Below are positions 34,731 through 44,228 of a stretch of 64,000 nt of DNA, piece by piece. Source of the DNA: Gammaproteobacteria bacterium (lineage in GTDB: Bacteria > Pseudomonadota > Gammaproteobacteria > Steroidobacterales > GCA-2729495); contig JADZBS010000023.1 in assembly GCA_020851975.1 (NCBI GenBank), positions 33,294 through 97,293 of the forward strand, in the 5' to 3' direction. The position numbers and the translations under genes are program-made. The notes beneath the pieces were generated by a model. That model saw only the letters and a program-made list of their open reading frames with translations. It was not told where the DNA came from and did not search any database. The number at the start of each line of letters is the position of its first letter. Position 1 is the first letter of the stretch.

Positions 34731-35360
34731 ATGGCTGACACGGGCAAGCTTTTCGTCCTCAGCGCGCCTTCCGGCGCGGGCAAGACCACGCTGGCGCGCT
34801 CGTTGCTGGCGCAGGATCCGGCGCTGCGCTTTTCGGTGTCCTTCACGACGCGTCCCCGGCGCGCCGGCGAGGAGCACGGGCGCGACTATTTCTTCGTCGA
34901 TCATGCCCGCTTCGAGGCGATGATCGCCGCCGGGGAACTCCTCGAGCACGCGCGCGTGTTCGACAACTACTACGGCACCGGCCGCACCCAGGTCGAGGCG
35001 CACACGGCCGCCGGGCGCCACGTGCTGCTCGACATCGACTGGCAGGGGGCCCGCCAGGTCCGCGCACACATGCCGGAGAGCGTGCTGATCTTCATCCTGC
35101 CGCCGTCGCTCGCCGAGCTCGAACGCCGGCTGCGGGGCCGCGGCACGGACGCCGAGGCGGTGATCCGCCGGCGCCTGGCCGAGGCGCGCGACGACATGGG
35201 GCACTGGGCCGAGTTCGACCACGTGGTCGTCAACGACCAGGTCGACCCGGCACTGGCGGCCCTCCGGGCCATCGTGGCGGGCCAGGGCCATGGCACCCGC
35301 ACCACCGACCCCGCGGTGCGCGCCCGCGTCGCCGGGATCCTCGGCCAGGCCCCGGGCTGA
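34731..35360 (+). CDS. gmk: Guanylate kinase
   Basis: 209 residues. P-loop [16 protein letters not shown], then [21 protein letters not shown] (GMP binding), [16 protein letters not shown] and [12 protein letters not shown]. It converts GMP to GDP with ATP. ATG at 34731 begins [13 protein letters not shown]; an upstream in-frame ATG at 34707 lacks support. It heads the gmk-rpoZ-spoT-ridA-recG run, which links guanine nucleotide supply and (p)ppGpp control. Confidence 0.97.
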   Translation: MADTGKLFVLSAPSGAGKTTLARSLLAQDPALRFSVSFTTRPRRAGEEHGRDYFFVDHARFEAMIAAGELLEHARVFDNYYGTGRTQVEAHTAAGRHVLLDIDWQGARQVRAHMPESVLIFILPPSLAELERRLRGRGTDAEAVIRRRLAEARDDMGHWAEFDHVVVNDQVDPALAALRAIVAGQGHGTRTTDPAVRARVAGILGQAPG

Positions 35361-35431
35361 GGCGCCGGCGGTTGCGCAGCGCCGCCCGTCCGGTTAGCCT
35401 TTGCACCCCCCGAAAACCCCGGAACCGTCCA

Positions 35432-35725
35432 ATGGCCCGAATCACCGTCGAAGACTGCATGGGCAACGTCGACAACATCTTCGAGCTCGTCATGGTGGCC
35501 TCGAAGCGGGCGCGCAAGCTCGCCAACGGCGCCCCGAGCCAGCTCGACTGGGAGAACGACAAGCCGACGGTGCTCGCCCTGCGGGAGATCGCCGCCGGCC
35601 TGGTGGGCCCGGAGATCCTGCTCGAGGCCGATCCGACGCCGGCGGAACTGTTCGCTGCGGAGCAGGCGAGCGACCTGCTCGCCAGCGCGCCCATCAACAT
35701 GAACGACGACTCGGACCTGAACTGA
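35432..35725 (+). CDS. rpoZ: RNA polymerase omega subunit
   Basis: 97 residues. [20 protein letters not shown] matches omega subunits (usually NRFELV; here Ile replaces Arg), followed by [11 protein letters not shown] and [16 protein letters not shown]. It binds beta-prime, aids polymerase assembly and forms part of a ppGpp site. It lies between gmk and spoT, as in E. coli. The acidic C-terminal extension ends NMNDDSDLN. Confidence 0.97.
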   Translation: MARITVEDCMGNVDNIFELVMVASKRARKLANGAPSQLDWENDKPTVLALREIAAGLVGPEILLEADPTPAELFAAEQASDLLASAPINMNDDSDLN

Positions 35726-35793
35726 GTCCCCGCCCGGCTGGTGCCGGGCCATCAGCCACGACGCGGCGGCGCCGCGAACCGGGGCGCCGGATC

Positions 35794-35813
35794 GGCTGGA
35801 GTAGAATCCAGCC
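35794..35813 (+). promoter_or_regulatory. Hairpin abutting the spoT start codon
   Basis: GGCTGGA (35794-35800) and TCCAGCC (35807-35813) form a 7-bp stem with loop GTAGAA. The last base of the stem touches the spoT ATG, and no Shine-Dalgarno sequence is visible. The hairpin would occupy the place of a ribosome site, so it could hold spoT translation low. Confidence 0.45.
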
Positions 35814-37997
35814 ATGGATTACGGCGCCGCACTGCTCAACCGCTTACCCCTCGTCGGCAGGCGAAATTTCGGCCTGCGTCAGTTGCTTGCGCGCCTGAGC
35901 TACCTGCCCCAGGACCAGCTCGACACGATCGTCGCCGCCTACGACTTCAGCGCCGCCGCCCACGAAGGCCAGAAGCGCCGCTCCGGGGAGCCCTACATCA
36001 CGCACCCGGTGGCCGTGGCGAGCATCCTCGCCCAGCTCAACCTCGACCACCAGACCATCGCCGCGGCACTTCTGCACGACGTCATCGAGGACACGCCGAC
36101 CGCCATGGCCGACATCCAGGCGAAATTCGGCGCCGAGGTGGCGGCGCTGGTCGACGGCGTGAGCAAGCTCGACCAGCTCTCCTTCACCAGCCGCGCCGAA
36201 GCCCAGGCCGAGAGCTTCCGCAAGATGATCCTGGCGATGGTGGCCGACATCCGCGTCATCCTCGTGAAGCTCGCCGACCGGCTGCACAACATGCAGACGC
36301 TGGACTCGCTGCAGCCGGAGAAACAGCAGCGCATTGCCCGGGAGACGCTCGACGTCTATGCGCCGATCGCCAACCGACTCGGCATCAACACGGTCAAGAC
36401 CGAACTCGAGGACCTCGGTTTCCGCTACGGCCATCCGTTCCGCTATCGCGTGCTCGACAAGGCGGTGCGCCGCGCCGAGGGCAACCAGCGCCAGTTCCTC
36501 AGGAAGATCGAGGACCGGTTGCGCAAGGCAGTCGAGGAGGCCGGCATCGCCGGCAAGGTGATGGGGCGCAAGAAGCACCTCTACAGCATCTATCGCAAGA
36601 TGCTGCGCAAGAAGCGCTCGCTGTCGGAGATCGCCGACGTCTTCGCGTTCCGGCTGATCATGAAGGACGTCGACAGCTGCTACCGCGCGCTCGGCATCGT
36701 CCACCAGCTCTACAAGCCGATGCCGGGCAAGTTCAAGGACTACATCGCCATCCCGCGCGTGAACGGCTACCAGTCGCTGCACACGGTGCTCGCCGGGCCG
36801 AACGGCACGCCGATCGAGGTGCAGATCCGCACCGAGGAGATGGACCGCATCGCCGAGAGCGGCATCGCCGCGCACTGGCAGTACAAGGAGGGCGATATCG
36901 AGCGCCAGGCCGTGTCGCCGCAGACACGGGCCCGCGAGTGGCTCGCCGGCATCAGCGAGATCCAGGCCGCGGCCGACTCCGAGGAGTTCCTCGAGCACGT
37001 GAAGGTGGACCTGTTTCCCGACAAGGTCTACGTGTTCACGCCGAAGGGCGACATCCTGCGGCTGCCGCGCGGCTCCACCTGCGTGGACTTCGCCTATGCG
37101 GTACACACCGATGTCGGCAACCGCTGTGTCGCCGCCAAGATCGATCGACGCCTCGTGCCGCTGCGCACCGCGCTGAACAGCGGCGAGACGGTGGAGATCA
37201 TCACCGCGCGCAACGCCCGGCCGAACCCTGCCTGGGTCAGCTTCGTGGTCTCCGCCAAGGCGCGGGCGGCCATCCGCCAGTTCCTGAAGAACCTGCAGGC
37301 CCACGAGGCGCGCGAACTCGGCCGCCGGCTGCTCGACCAGTCGCTGCGCGATTTCCAGTCCTCGCTGCGCAAGGTCTCCGGCGAGCACATGCAGCGGCTC
37401 CTCGACGAGCTCGGGCTCAACAACACCAACGAGCTGTTCGAGCAGATCGGCCTCGGCGAGCGGCTGGCGCCGGTGGTGGCCAAGGTGCTGCTGCAGAAGG
37501 GCCAGGAAACCGCCGGCGAAGCGGCCGGAGATGCGGCGACGCCGGCCAAGCCCTCGCCGATCACCATCGCCGGCACCGAGGGTCTGGTGGTGAGCTACGC
37601 CCGCTGCTGTCACCCGCTGCCGGGCGACGCCATCATGGGCTACCTCAGTGCCGGACGCGGCGTGGTCATCCACCGCAACACCTGCGGCAACGTCGGCGAG
37701 TTCCGCAAGCAGCCGCACAAGTGGATTCCGGTGACCTGGGAGAAACACGTCGCACGTGATTTCTCCGCCGAGATCCGCGTGGATGTCGACAACCGCCCCG
37801 GCGTGCTCGCCGAGGTGGCCACGCGCATCGGCGACACCGGCTCCAACATCGAGCAGGTCTCCGTCGACGACCGCCTCGAGGACACCGCCACGCTGGTGTT
37901 CTCGATTCTGGTTCACGACCGCATTCACCTCGCCCAGGTCATCAAGAGCATCCGGCGGATGAAGCCGGTCCGGAAGGTGACGCGCACCTGTGCCTGA
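35814..37997 (+). CDS. spoT: Bifunctional (p)ppGpp synthetase/hydrolase
   Basis: 727 residues. Domains in order: HD hydrolase (HPVAVASILAQLNL then ALLHDVIEDT; residues about 45-150), RelA/SpoT synthetase (FAFRLIMKDVDSCYRALG, PMPGKFKDYIAIPRVNGYQS; about 230-350), TGS (VFTPKGDILRLPRGSTCVDF; about 405-465), helical region and ACT (VDNRPGVLAEVATRIGDTGS; C-terminus). The intact HD pair and the FKD-type loop in the synthetase argue for the bifunctional SpoT class and against RelA. It sets alarmone levels in the cytoplasm. A hairpin abuts its start codon. Confidence 0.97.
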   Translation: MDYGAALLNRLPLVGRRNFGLRQLLARLSYLPQDQLDTIVAAYDFSAAAHEGQKRRSGEPYITHPVAVASILAQLNLDHQTIAAALLHDVIEDTPTAMADIQAKFGAEVAALVDGVSKLDQLSFTSRAEAQAESFRKMILAMVADIRVILVKLADRLHNMQTLDSLQPEKQQRIARETLDVYAPIANRLGINTVKTELEDLGFRYGHPFRYRVLDKAVRRAEGNQRQFLRKIEDRLRKAVEEAGIAGKVMGRKKHLYSIYRKMLRKKRSLSEIADVFAFRLIMKDVDSCYRALGIVHQLYKPMPGKFKDYIAIPRVNGYQSLHTVLAGPNGTPIEVQIRTEEMDRIAESGIAAHWQYKEGDIERQAVSPQTRAREWLAGISEIQAAADSEEFLEHVKVDLFPDKVYVFTPKGDILRLPRGSTCVDFAYAVHTDVGNRCVAAKIDRRLVPLRTALNSGETVEIITARNARPNPAWVSFVVSAKARAAIRQFLKNLQAHEARELGRRLLDQSLRDFQSSLRKVSGEHMQRLLDELGLNNTNELFEQIGLGERLAPVVAKVLLQKGQETAGEAAGDAATPAKPSPITIAGTEGLVVSYARCCHPLPGDAIMGYLSAGRGVVIHRNTCGNVGEFRKQPHKWIPVTWEKHVARDFSAEIRVDVDNRPGVLAEVATRIGDTGSNIEQVSVDDRLEDTATLVFSILVHDRIHLAQVIKSIRRMKPVRKVTRTCA

Positions 37998-38067
37998 GGG
38001 CGGTTGAGCCGCGGCGGGCGAGACAATAAGGTATCGTCCGCCCATCCCACCTGGCACGAGGCGATCC

Positions 38068-38448
38068 ATGGCGAAGCAGACCTTTCAGACGGCCGAGGCC
38101 CCCGCGGCGATCGGCACCTACTCACAGGCGGTGCGCGCCGCCGGCACCGTGTACCTCTCCGGCCAGATTCCCCTCGACCCGGCCACCGGCCAACTGGTCG
38201 CCGGCGATTTCCGCGCCCAGGTCCACCAGGTGTTCCGCAACCTCGCCGCCGTGGCGCGCGCCGCGGGCCTCGGCCTGGAGAGCGCGGTGAAGGTGAACAT
38301 CTATCTCACCGACCTCGCGCACTTCGCCACCGTGAACGAGGTGATGGCGGAGTACTTCCCGCAACCGTTCCCGGCGCGTGCGGCGATCGGCGTGGCAGCC
38401 CTGCCTCGTGGCGCCGCCGTGGAGGCCGACGCGATCCTGTGCGGCTGA
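38068..38448 (+). CDS. ridA: RidA family enamine/imine deaminase
   Basis: 126 residues. Conserved [34 protein letters not shown] and [18 protein letters not shown], plus the catalytic Arg in [16 protein letters not shown] and Glu in VEADAIL. The family hydrolyses reactive 2-aminoacrylate and related imines formed by PLP enzymes. It sits between spoT and recG, a common gammaproteobacterial position, 8 bases before recG. Confidence 0.96.
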   Translation: MAKQTFQTAEAPAAIGTYSQAVRAAGTVYLSGQIPLDPATGQLVAGDFRAQVHQVFRNLAAVARAAGLGLESAVKVNIYLTDLAHFATVNEVMAEYFPQPFPARAAIGVAALPRGAAVEADAILCG

Positions 38449-38456
38449 GCCGGCCC

Positions 38457-40541
38457 ATGAGCGGCGCGCCAGCCGCCATCCCGGAATCGCTCACGGCCCT
38501 GCGCGGCGTCGGGCCGGCGCTCGCCGAGCGGCTGGCACGGCTCGGCGTGAACCGGCCCGTCGACCTGCTGTTCCTGCTGCCGGTGCGCTACGAAGATCGC
38601 ACCCGCCTCACGCCCATCGGCGCGCTCGCACCCGGGCGGCGCGCGGTCGTCGAGGCCGAGGTGGCGCTGACCGAAGTGGCTTTCCGGCGCCGGCGCAGCC
38701 TCCTCTGCCGCGTGAGCGATGGCACCGGCCAGCTCACGCTGCGATTCTTCTATTTCAGCAAGGCCCAGCAGGACAGCCTCGCCCGCGGCGTGCGGCTGCG
38801 CTGCTACGGGGAAGCGCGCAGCGGGCCGGGCGGCCTCGAGATGGTGCACCCGGAATACCGGCTGCTCGCGCCGGACGAGCAGGGCGCACTCGAACAGACG
38901 CTGACCCCGATCTACCCGGCCACCGAAGGGCTGCAGCAGTTCCGCCTGCGCCCGCTCATCGGCCAGGCGCTCGACCGCTTCCTGCCGCTCCTGCCCGACT
39001 GGCTCGAAGGTGAACTGCCGGAGGAGCCCGCGATGCCCTCGCTGCGCGAGGCCCTGCTCTACATGCACCGGCCGCCGCCTGCCGCCGACCTCGCGCAGCT
39101 CGCCGCGGGACGCCATCCCTGCCAGCGCCGGCTCGCCCTGGAGGAGATGCTCGCGCACCACCTGAGCCTGCGCCGGCTGCGGGAACGCAGTCGCACGGAG
39201 CGGGCCCTGCCGCTGCCCGGCGATGGCGCGCTGCGCCGGCGGTTCCTCGCGAGCCTCGGCTTTTCACTCACGGCCGGCCAGTGCGAGGCCCTGGCCGAGA
39301 TCGATGCCGACCTCGCCCAGCCGCACCCGATGATGCGCCTGGTGCAGGGTGATGTCGGCTGCGGCAAGACCGTGGTGGCCGCCGCAGCCGCGCTGCAGGC
39401 CGTGGCCCAGGGCCACCAGGTCGCGGTGATGGCGCCCACGGAACTCCTCACCGAGCAGCACCGGCGCAGCTTCACGCGCTGGTTCGAGCCGCTCGGCGTG
39501 CGGGTGACCTGGCTGAGCGGCAGCCTCGGCCGGCGCGCGCGGCAACAGGCCTACGAGGCCATCGGCAGCGGCGCGGCCCAGGTGATCATCGGCACGCACG
39601 CGCTCTTCCAGGAAGGCCTCGAGTACCGCAGCCTCGCGCTCATGGTCGTCGACGAGCAGCACCGTTTCGGCGTCCACCAGCGCCTGGCGCTCATGCAGAA
39701 GGGCGCTGCCGGAGCGCTGCGTCCGCACCAGCTCGTCATGACGGCGACGCCCATCCCGCGCACGCTCGCCATGACCCTGTACGCCGACCTCGACACCTCC
39801 GTGATCCACGAGCTGCCGCCCGGGCGCACGCCCGTGCAGACCGTGGCCCTCCCGGACCGCCGTCGCGACGAGGTGATCGCCCGCGTGCGCGAGGCCGCCC
39901 GCGCGGGACAGCGCGCGTACTGGGTCTGCCCGCTGATCGAGGACTCCGACGAACTCGAATCCCAGGCTGCCCAATCCATGCACGCCATGCTGCGCGAGGC
40001 CCTGCCGGAGCTCGCCGTCGGGCTGATCCACGGGCGCATGGGCAGCGAGGACAAGGAGCAGGTGATGCGCGAGTTCGCCGGCGGCCGGCTGCAGGTGCTG
40101 GTCGCCACCACCGTGATCGAGGTGGGTGTCGACGTGCCCGAGGCGACGCTCATGATCATCGAGAATGCCGAACGCATGGGCCTCGCGCAGCTGCACCAGC
40201 TCCGCGGGCGGGTGGGGCGGGGAACGGCAACCAGCACCTGCGTGCTCCTCTACCAGCCACCGCTCGAGGGCGTGGCCCGCGAGCGCCTGGCGGTGCTGCG
40301 CGAGACTGGCGACGGCTTCGTCGTGGCGCAGAAGGACCTCGAGTTGCGCGGCCCGGGCGAAGTCCTCGGCACGCGCCAGACCGGTCTCATGCAACTGCGC
40401 GTCGCCGACCTGCTGCGCGACGCCGATCTCGCCGCCGACGTGCAACGGCTCGGGCGCAGCCTGCTCGCGCACGCCCCGGCCTCGGTCGAGCCGCTGATCC
40501 AGCGCTGGGTCGGCGACGCCGATCGCTACGGCAGCGTCTGA
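38457..40541 (+). CDS. recG: ATP-dependent DNA helicase RecG
   Basis: 694 residues. An N-terminal wedge domain with OB fold (LTALRGVGPALAERLARLGV; VSDGTGQLTLRFFYFSK) precedes the helicase core: VQGDVGCGKTVVAAAAALQA (Walker A), VVDEQHRFGVHQR (DEQH box), MTATPIPRTLAMTLY, and the motif VI region LHQLRGRVGRG with the TRG-like end GPGEVLGTRQTG. It remodels stalled replication forks and Holliday junctions. ATG at 38457 starts MSGAPAAIPESLTALRG; the frame upstream runs through ridA in another frame and is spurious. Confidence 0.96.
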   Translation: MSGAPAAIPESLTALRGVGPALAERLARLGVNRPVDLLFLLPVRYEDRTRLTPIGALAPGRRAVVEAEVALTEVAFRRRRSLLCRVSDGTGQLTLRFFYFSKAQQDSLARGVRLRCYGEARSGPGGLEMVHPEYRLLAPDEQGALEQTLTPIYPATEGLQQFRLRPLIGQALDRFLPLLPDWLEGELPEEPAMPSLREALLYMHRPPPAADLAQLAAGRHPCQRRLALEEMLAHHLSLRRLRERSRTERALPLPGDGALRRRFLASLGFSLTAGQCEALAEIDADLAQPHPMMRLVQGDVGCGKTVVAAAAALQAVAQGHQVAVMAPTELLTEQHRRSFTRWFEPLGVRVTWLSGSLGRRARQQAYEAIGSGAAQVIIGTHALFQEGLEYRSLALMVVDEQHRFGVHQRLALMQKGAAGALRPHQLVMTATPIPRTLAMTLYADLDTSVIHELPPGRTPVQTVALPDRRRDEVIARVREAARAGQRAYWVCPLIEDSDELESQAAQSMHAMLREALPELAVGLIHGRMGSEDKEQVMREFAGGRLQVLVATTVIEVGVDVPEATLMIIENAERMGLAQLHQLRGRVGRGTATSTCVLLYQPPLEGVARERLAVLRETGDGFVVAQKDLELRGPGEVLGTRQTGLMQLRVADLLRDADLAADVQRLGRSLLAHAPASVEPLIQRWVGDADRYGSV

Positions 40542-40618
40542 GGCACGGCATTGGCGCCGGTGCAGCACGACGCGGCAGAATGCGCGCAGGCGGTGCCGGG
40601 CGCGCCGCGGACGAACCC

Positions 40619-41488
40619 GTGAACACGAGCACCCTCTACCAGTACGCACGGCTCATGCGACTCGACCGGCCGATCGGCATCTGGCTGCTGTTGTGGCCGA
40701 CGCTCTGGGCGCTGTGGATCGCCGGCGACGGACACCCGCGGCCCGACGTCTTCCTGGTCATCGTCGCCGGCGTGGTGGTGATGCGCTCGGCCGGCTGCGT
40801 CATCAACGACTACGCCGACCGCGACTTCGACCCGCACGTGGCGCGCACGCGCGACCGCCCGCTCGCTGCCGGCCTGGTCTCGCCGCAGGAGGCGCTGGTC
40901 CTCTTTGTGGCGCTGGCGCTCATCGCCATCGCCCTCGCCCTGCAGCTCAACCGCCTGTCGCAGGGCCTGGCGGTGATCGGCGGCGTCCTGACCGTGGCCT
41001 ATCCGTTCATGAAGCGCTTCGTCTCGGCACCGCAACTGGTGCTCGGCGCGGCCTTCGGCTGGAGCGTGCCGATGGCCTTCGCCGCCCAGACCGGGGCGGT
41101 GCCGCAGGTCGGCTGGCTGCTCTGGCTCAGCGTCGTCGTCTGGGCGCTGATCTACGACACGATCTACGCCATGGCGGACCGCGACGACGACCTGCGTGTC
41201 GGCGTGAAGTCCACGGCGATCCTGTTCGGCAATGCCGACGTCTTCATCGTCAGCCTGCTCATGATCGCGCTCGTGCTGGCGCTCGCCCTCGCCGGCCGGA
41301 TGGCCGGCCTCGGACCGTGGTATTTCGGCACGCTGCTCGCCGCCACGACGCTGCTGCTGTACGAACGGCGCCTCATCGCCGGGCGCGAGCCGGCGAGCTG
41401 CTTTCGGGCGTTCCTGCACTGCCACCTGTTCGGCGCCGTGGTGTTCGCCGGCGTGGTGCTCGACTACACCTTTCGCCCGCTGACGTAG
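40619..41488 (+). CDS. ubiA: 4-hydroxybenzoate octaprenyltransferase
   Basis: 289 residues with about eight membrane helices. The two Asp-rich prenyl-diphosphate motifs are present: INDYADRDFDPHVARTRDRP and IYAMADRDDDLRVGVKS. RLDRPIGIWLLLWPTLWALW at the N-terminus is typical of UbiA. It attaches the polyprenyl tail to 4-hydroxybenzoate in ubiquinone synthesis in the inner membrane. The probable start is GTG 40619. It is distinguished from the related heme O synthase (CyoE/CtaB) by these motifs. Confidence 0.95.
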   Translation: MNTSTLYQYARLMRLDRPIGIWLLLWPTLWALWIAGDGHPRPDVFLVIVAGVVVMRSAGCVINDYADRDFDPHVARTRDRPLAAGLVSPQEALVLFVALALIAIALALQLNRLSQGLAVIGGVLTVAYPFMKRFVSAPQLVLGAAFGWSVPMAFAAQTGAVPQVGWLLWLSVVVWALIYDTIYAMADRDDDLRVGVKSTAILFGNADVFIVSLLMIALVLALALAGRMAGLGPWYFGTLLAATTLLLYERRLIAGREPASCFRAFLHCHLFGAVVFAGVVLDYTFRPLT

Positions 41489-41506
41489 GCGACCCTACCC
41501 GCCCCT

Positions 41507-42208
41507 TCACAGCGTGCGCGCCACGGCCCAGGCTTCAACGTGGGCCGCGCCGGCGGCGCGCAACGCCTGGGCCAGCGCGGTCACGGTGCTGCCGGTGGTG
41601 ATGACGTCGTCGACGAGGGCGATGCGGGCCCCGGCGCAACGCCCGCGCACCGCGAATGCACCGCGCAGGTTGCGCCGCCGGGCGCGGGCCGAGAGCCCGG
41701 TCTGCTCGGGCGTATGGCGCCGGCGCTCGCAGAGCCGCGGGGCGAGCGGCAGGCCGAGGGCATCGGCGAGCGGTGCGGCGATCTCCAGCGCCTGGTTGTA
41801 GCCGCGTTCGACGAGTCGCCGCCGGTGCAGCGGCACGGGCACGATGACATCCGGGCGGTCGGGGCCTGCCGCGACGGGACCGACCGCGGCGGCGAGCAGT
41901 TCGCCGAGCGCCTGCGCGAAATGCAGCCGCCTCTGGAACTTCGCACCGGTGATCAGGCGGTCGACGGGCCAGGCATAGGCGAGCGCGGCGCGGAGCCGCA
42001 GTCGCACCGGCCTGCCGCTGGCGCAGCGCGGACAGCGACCGGCCGGGGCCGTCGGCCCGAGCCAGGCCCCGCAACTCGGGCAGGCCGGGCCGAGCCATGG
42101 CAACTGCGGCCAGCAGCCGGCGCAGATGGCGCGAGGACCGCTCGGCGCCTGGCAGAGCACGCACTGCCGCGGCACGAGCCAGGCCAGCCAGTCGTCGACT
42201 TTTGCCAT
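41507..42208 (-). CDS. comF: ComF family phosphoribosyltransferase-like protein
   Basis: 233 residues. An N-terminal zinc finger (CVLCQAPSGPRAICAGC, then CPSCGAWL and CPRCASG) is followed by a type I phosphoribosyltransferase domain with the PRPP loop RIALVDDVITTGSTV. ComF/GntX proteins act in DNA uptake for transformation, and type IV pilus genes are also in this window; E. coli GntX is related. It is divergent from bioB, as gntX is near bio genes in several bacteria. Phosphoribosyl transfer itself is unproven. Confidence 0.92.
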   Translation of the reverse strand: MAKVDDWLAWLVPRQCVLCQAPSGPRAICAGCWPQLPWLGPACPSCGAWLGPTAPAGRCPRCASGRPVRLRLRAALAYAWPVDRLITGAKFQRRLHFAQALGELLAAAVGPVAAGPDRPDVIVPVPLHRRRLVERGYNQALEIAAPLADALGLPLAPRLCERRRHTPEQTGLSARARRRNLRGAFAVRGRCAGARIALVDDVITTGSTVTALAQALRAAGAAHVEAWAVARTL

Positions 42209-42217
42209 GGGTGGAAG

Positions 42218-42246
42218 TTGACAGCCGTGGGAGCGGTTTCGATACT
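42218..42246 (+). promoter_or_regulatory. bioB: Probable sigma-70 promoter of bioBC
   Basis: A perfect -35 TTGACA (42218-42223) is separated by 17 bases from GATACT (42241-42246), about 65 bases before the bioB GTG. It lies just outside the divergent comF start. I did not see a clear BirA operator palindrome around it. Confidence 0.7.
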
Positions 42247-42317
42247 GCCCACCCTTAGCCCGACCGGCAGGCGCGCGGCCAGCGCCAGAACTGCCTGATT
42301 CACCGAGGAATGCCCCC

Positions 42318-43283
42318 GTGTCAGAACCCGCTGCGATCCGCCACGACTGGACCCTCGACGAGGTGTGGGCGCTCGCCCGGTTGCCGTTCGGCGAACTGCT
42401 CTACCGGGCCCAGACCGTACACCGCCGGTTCTTCGACCCGAACGCGGTGCAGATCAGCACGCTCGTCAGCGTGAAGACGGGCGGCTGCCCCGAAGACTGC
42501 GCGTACTGCCCGCAGAGCGTGCGCTACGAGACCGGTGTCGGGCGCGAGGAGATGATGGACCGGGACGACGTGCTCGAACGGGCCCGTGCCGCGCAGGCAA
42601 GCGGGGCCACGCGCTTCTGCATGGGCGCCGCCTGGCGCAGCCCGAAGCCGCGCCAGGTGGAGCAGTTCGCGGGACTGATCAGCGAGGTGAGCGCCCTCGG
42701 GCTCGAGACCTGCGCCACGCTCGGCATGCTGACCGGGGAGCAGGCCCGCCGGCTCAAGGATGCCGGGCTCGATTACTACAACCACAACCTCGACACCTCC
42801 GAGCGGCACTACCCGCAGATCATCAGCACCCGCAGTTACCAGGACCGGCTCGACACCCTGCGCAACGTGCGGGCGGCGGGCCTGAAAGTGTGCTGCGGCG
42901 GCATCATCGGGCTGGGCGAGGAATTACGCGACCGGGTCGAGCTGCTGCACACGCTGGCCACCCTGCCCCAGCACCCGGACAGCGTGCCGATCAACCAACT
43001 GGTGCAGGTCGAGGGCACGCCGCTCGCCGGCACGGCTCGCGTCGACCCGCTCGACTTCGTGCGCGTGATCGCGCTCGCTCGCATCCTCATGCCGGCGTCG
43101 CATGTACGCCTGTCGGCGGGGCGCACCGACATGAGCGACGAGATGCAGGCGCTGTGTTTCCTCGCCGGCGCCAACTCGATGTTCTACGGCGAGCGCCTGC
43201 TCACCACGCCGAACCCCGCTGCCGACCACGACCGTGCCCTGCTCGAACGGCTCGGGCTGCGTCCCGAGCCGGCCGCACACTGA
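42318..43283 (+). CDS. bioB: Biotin synthase
   Basis: 321 residues. Radical-SAM signature [11 protein letters not shown] (CxxxCxxC) with KTGGCPEDC before it; further conserved segments are [15 protein letters not shown] and [16 protein letters not shown] with the Arg ligand of the [2Fe-2S] cluster. It inserts sulfur into dethiobiotin. It starts with GTG, preceded by GAGGAA. Nine bases separate it from bioC. No bioF, bioH, bioD or bioA gene lies in the window. Confidence 0.97.
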   Translation: MSEPAAIRHDWTLDEVWALARLPFGELLYRAQTVHRRFFDPNAVQISTLVSVKTGGCPEDCAYCPQSVRYETGVGREEMMDRDDVLERARAAQASGATRFCMGAAWRSPKPRQVEQFAGLISEVSALGLETCATLGMLTGEQARRLKDAGLDYYNHNLDTSERHYPQIISTRSYQDRLDTLRNVRAAGLKVCCGGIIGLGEELRDRVELLHTLATLPQHPDSVPINQLVQVEGTPLAGTARVDPLDFVRVIALARILMPASHVRLSAGRTDMSDEMQALCFLAGANSMFYGERLLTTPNPAADHDRALLERLGLRPEPAAH

Positions 43284-43292
43284 GGCGCGACG

Positions 43293-44132
43293 ATGCCGGG
43301 GCCGGAGCGCCGCGCCGTGGCCCGGGCCTTCGCCCGTGCGGCGGCGGGCTATGCAGCGGCCGACTTCCTGCACCAGGAAATCCGCACGCGGCTCCTCGAG
43401 CGGCTCGACCTCGTCAGCCTCAGGCCGGACACCATCCTCGACCTCGGCGCTGGCCCGCCCCGGGAGACGAGCGGGCTACACGCGCGCTATCCGGACACCA
43501 CGCTCCTCGCCGTCGATCTCGTCCCGGCGATGCTCGGCGCCGCAGCCACGCCGTGGCATCGCCTCGGTGCGGATGCCGCGCGCCTGCCGCTGCCGGACGG
43601 CTGCGTTGATCTCGTCGTCGCCGGCATGCTGCTGCACTGGTGCGAGGAGCCCGCCGCCGTGCTGGCCGAGATCCGCCGCGTGCTGCGTTTCCCGGGGCTG
43701 CTGCTCGTCAGCACGCTTGGCCCCGACACGCTGCAGGAGCTGCGCGCTGCCTGGGCGGCGGTCGACCGGCACTCCCACACGCTCGGCTTCCCGGACATGC
43801 ACGATCTCGGCGATGCCCTCGTCGGCGCGGGCTTCGCCGAGCCGGTCGTTGACCGCCACGTGGTGACGGTGACCTATCGCGAGGTCGGCGATCTGGCGCG
43901 CGACCTGCGCGGGGTGGGCGCTGCCGATCTCAGCCATGAGCGCCGGCGTACGCTCACCGGGCCACGACACTGGTCGGCCATGGCGAGCGCCTTCGCCCGG
44001 CAGCGACGCGGCGATGGGAGGGTACCGGTCACGATGGAGATCGTCTGCGCGCACGCGTGGGCGACGCCGTCGCACCGCGATGCCGCCGGGGAAATCGCGG
44101 TGCCTCTCGACCGCCTGCGGCGCCGGTCCTGA
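43293..44132 (+). CDS. bioC: Malonyl-ACP O-methyltransferase
   Basis: 279 residues. Class I SAM-dependent methyltransferase: ERRAVARAFARAAAGY is the typical BioC N-terminus, ILDLGAGPPRETSGL the SAM site (variant of DLGCGTG), then LLAVDLVPAML and VDLVVAGMLLHWCEEP. It methylates malonyl-ACP so that fatty acid synthesis can build pimeloyl-ACP for biotin. Coupling with bioB supports the call. The first Gly-rich motif is less canonical than usual. Confidence 0.9.
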   Translation: MPGPERRAVARAFARAAAGYAAADFLHQEIRTRLLERLDLVSLRPDTILDLGAGPPRETSGLHARYPDTTLLAVDLVPAMLGAAATPWHRLGADAARLPLPDGCVDLVVAGMLLHWCEEPAAVLAEIRRVLRFPGLLLVSTLGPDTLQELRAAWAAVDRHSHTLGFPDMHDLGDALVGAGFAEPVVDRHVVTVTYREVGDLARDLRGVGAADLSHERRRTLTGPRHWSAMASAFARQRRGDGRVPVTMEIVCAHAWATPSHRDAAGEIAVPLDRLRRRS

Positions 44133-44228
44133 AATTGCACCGCGGCGGGAACTTCCATTACCATGGCCCCGCCTGGAAAGCGGCAGTCGGGTCGGACGGG
44201 GCACGACGATAAGCCAAAGGGACGAGCG

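Noticed and set aside
35814..37997. Calling the RSH protein RelA
   Set aside because: The hydrolase HD motif is intact and the loop is the basic FKD type, which indicates bifunctional SpoT.
35844..38069. 741-codon frame antisense to spoT
   Set aside because: Covers a gene with complete HD, synthetase, TGS and ACT domains; the antisense translation has none.
38004..38456. Upstream extension of the recG frame by 151 codons
   Set aside because: The extension is an Arg/Gly/Pro-rich out-of-frame reading of ridA; conserved RecG sequence begins just after ATG 38457.
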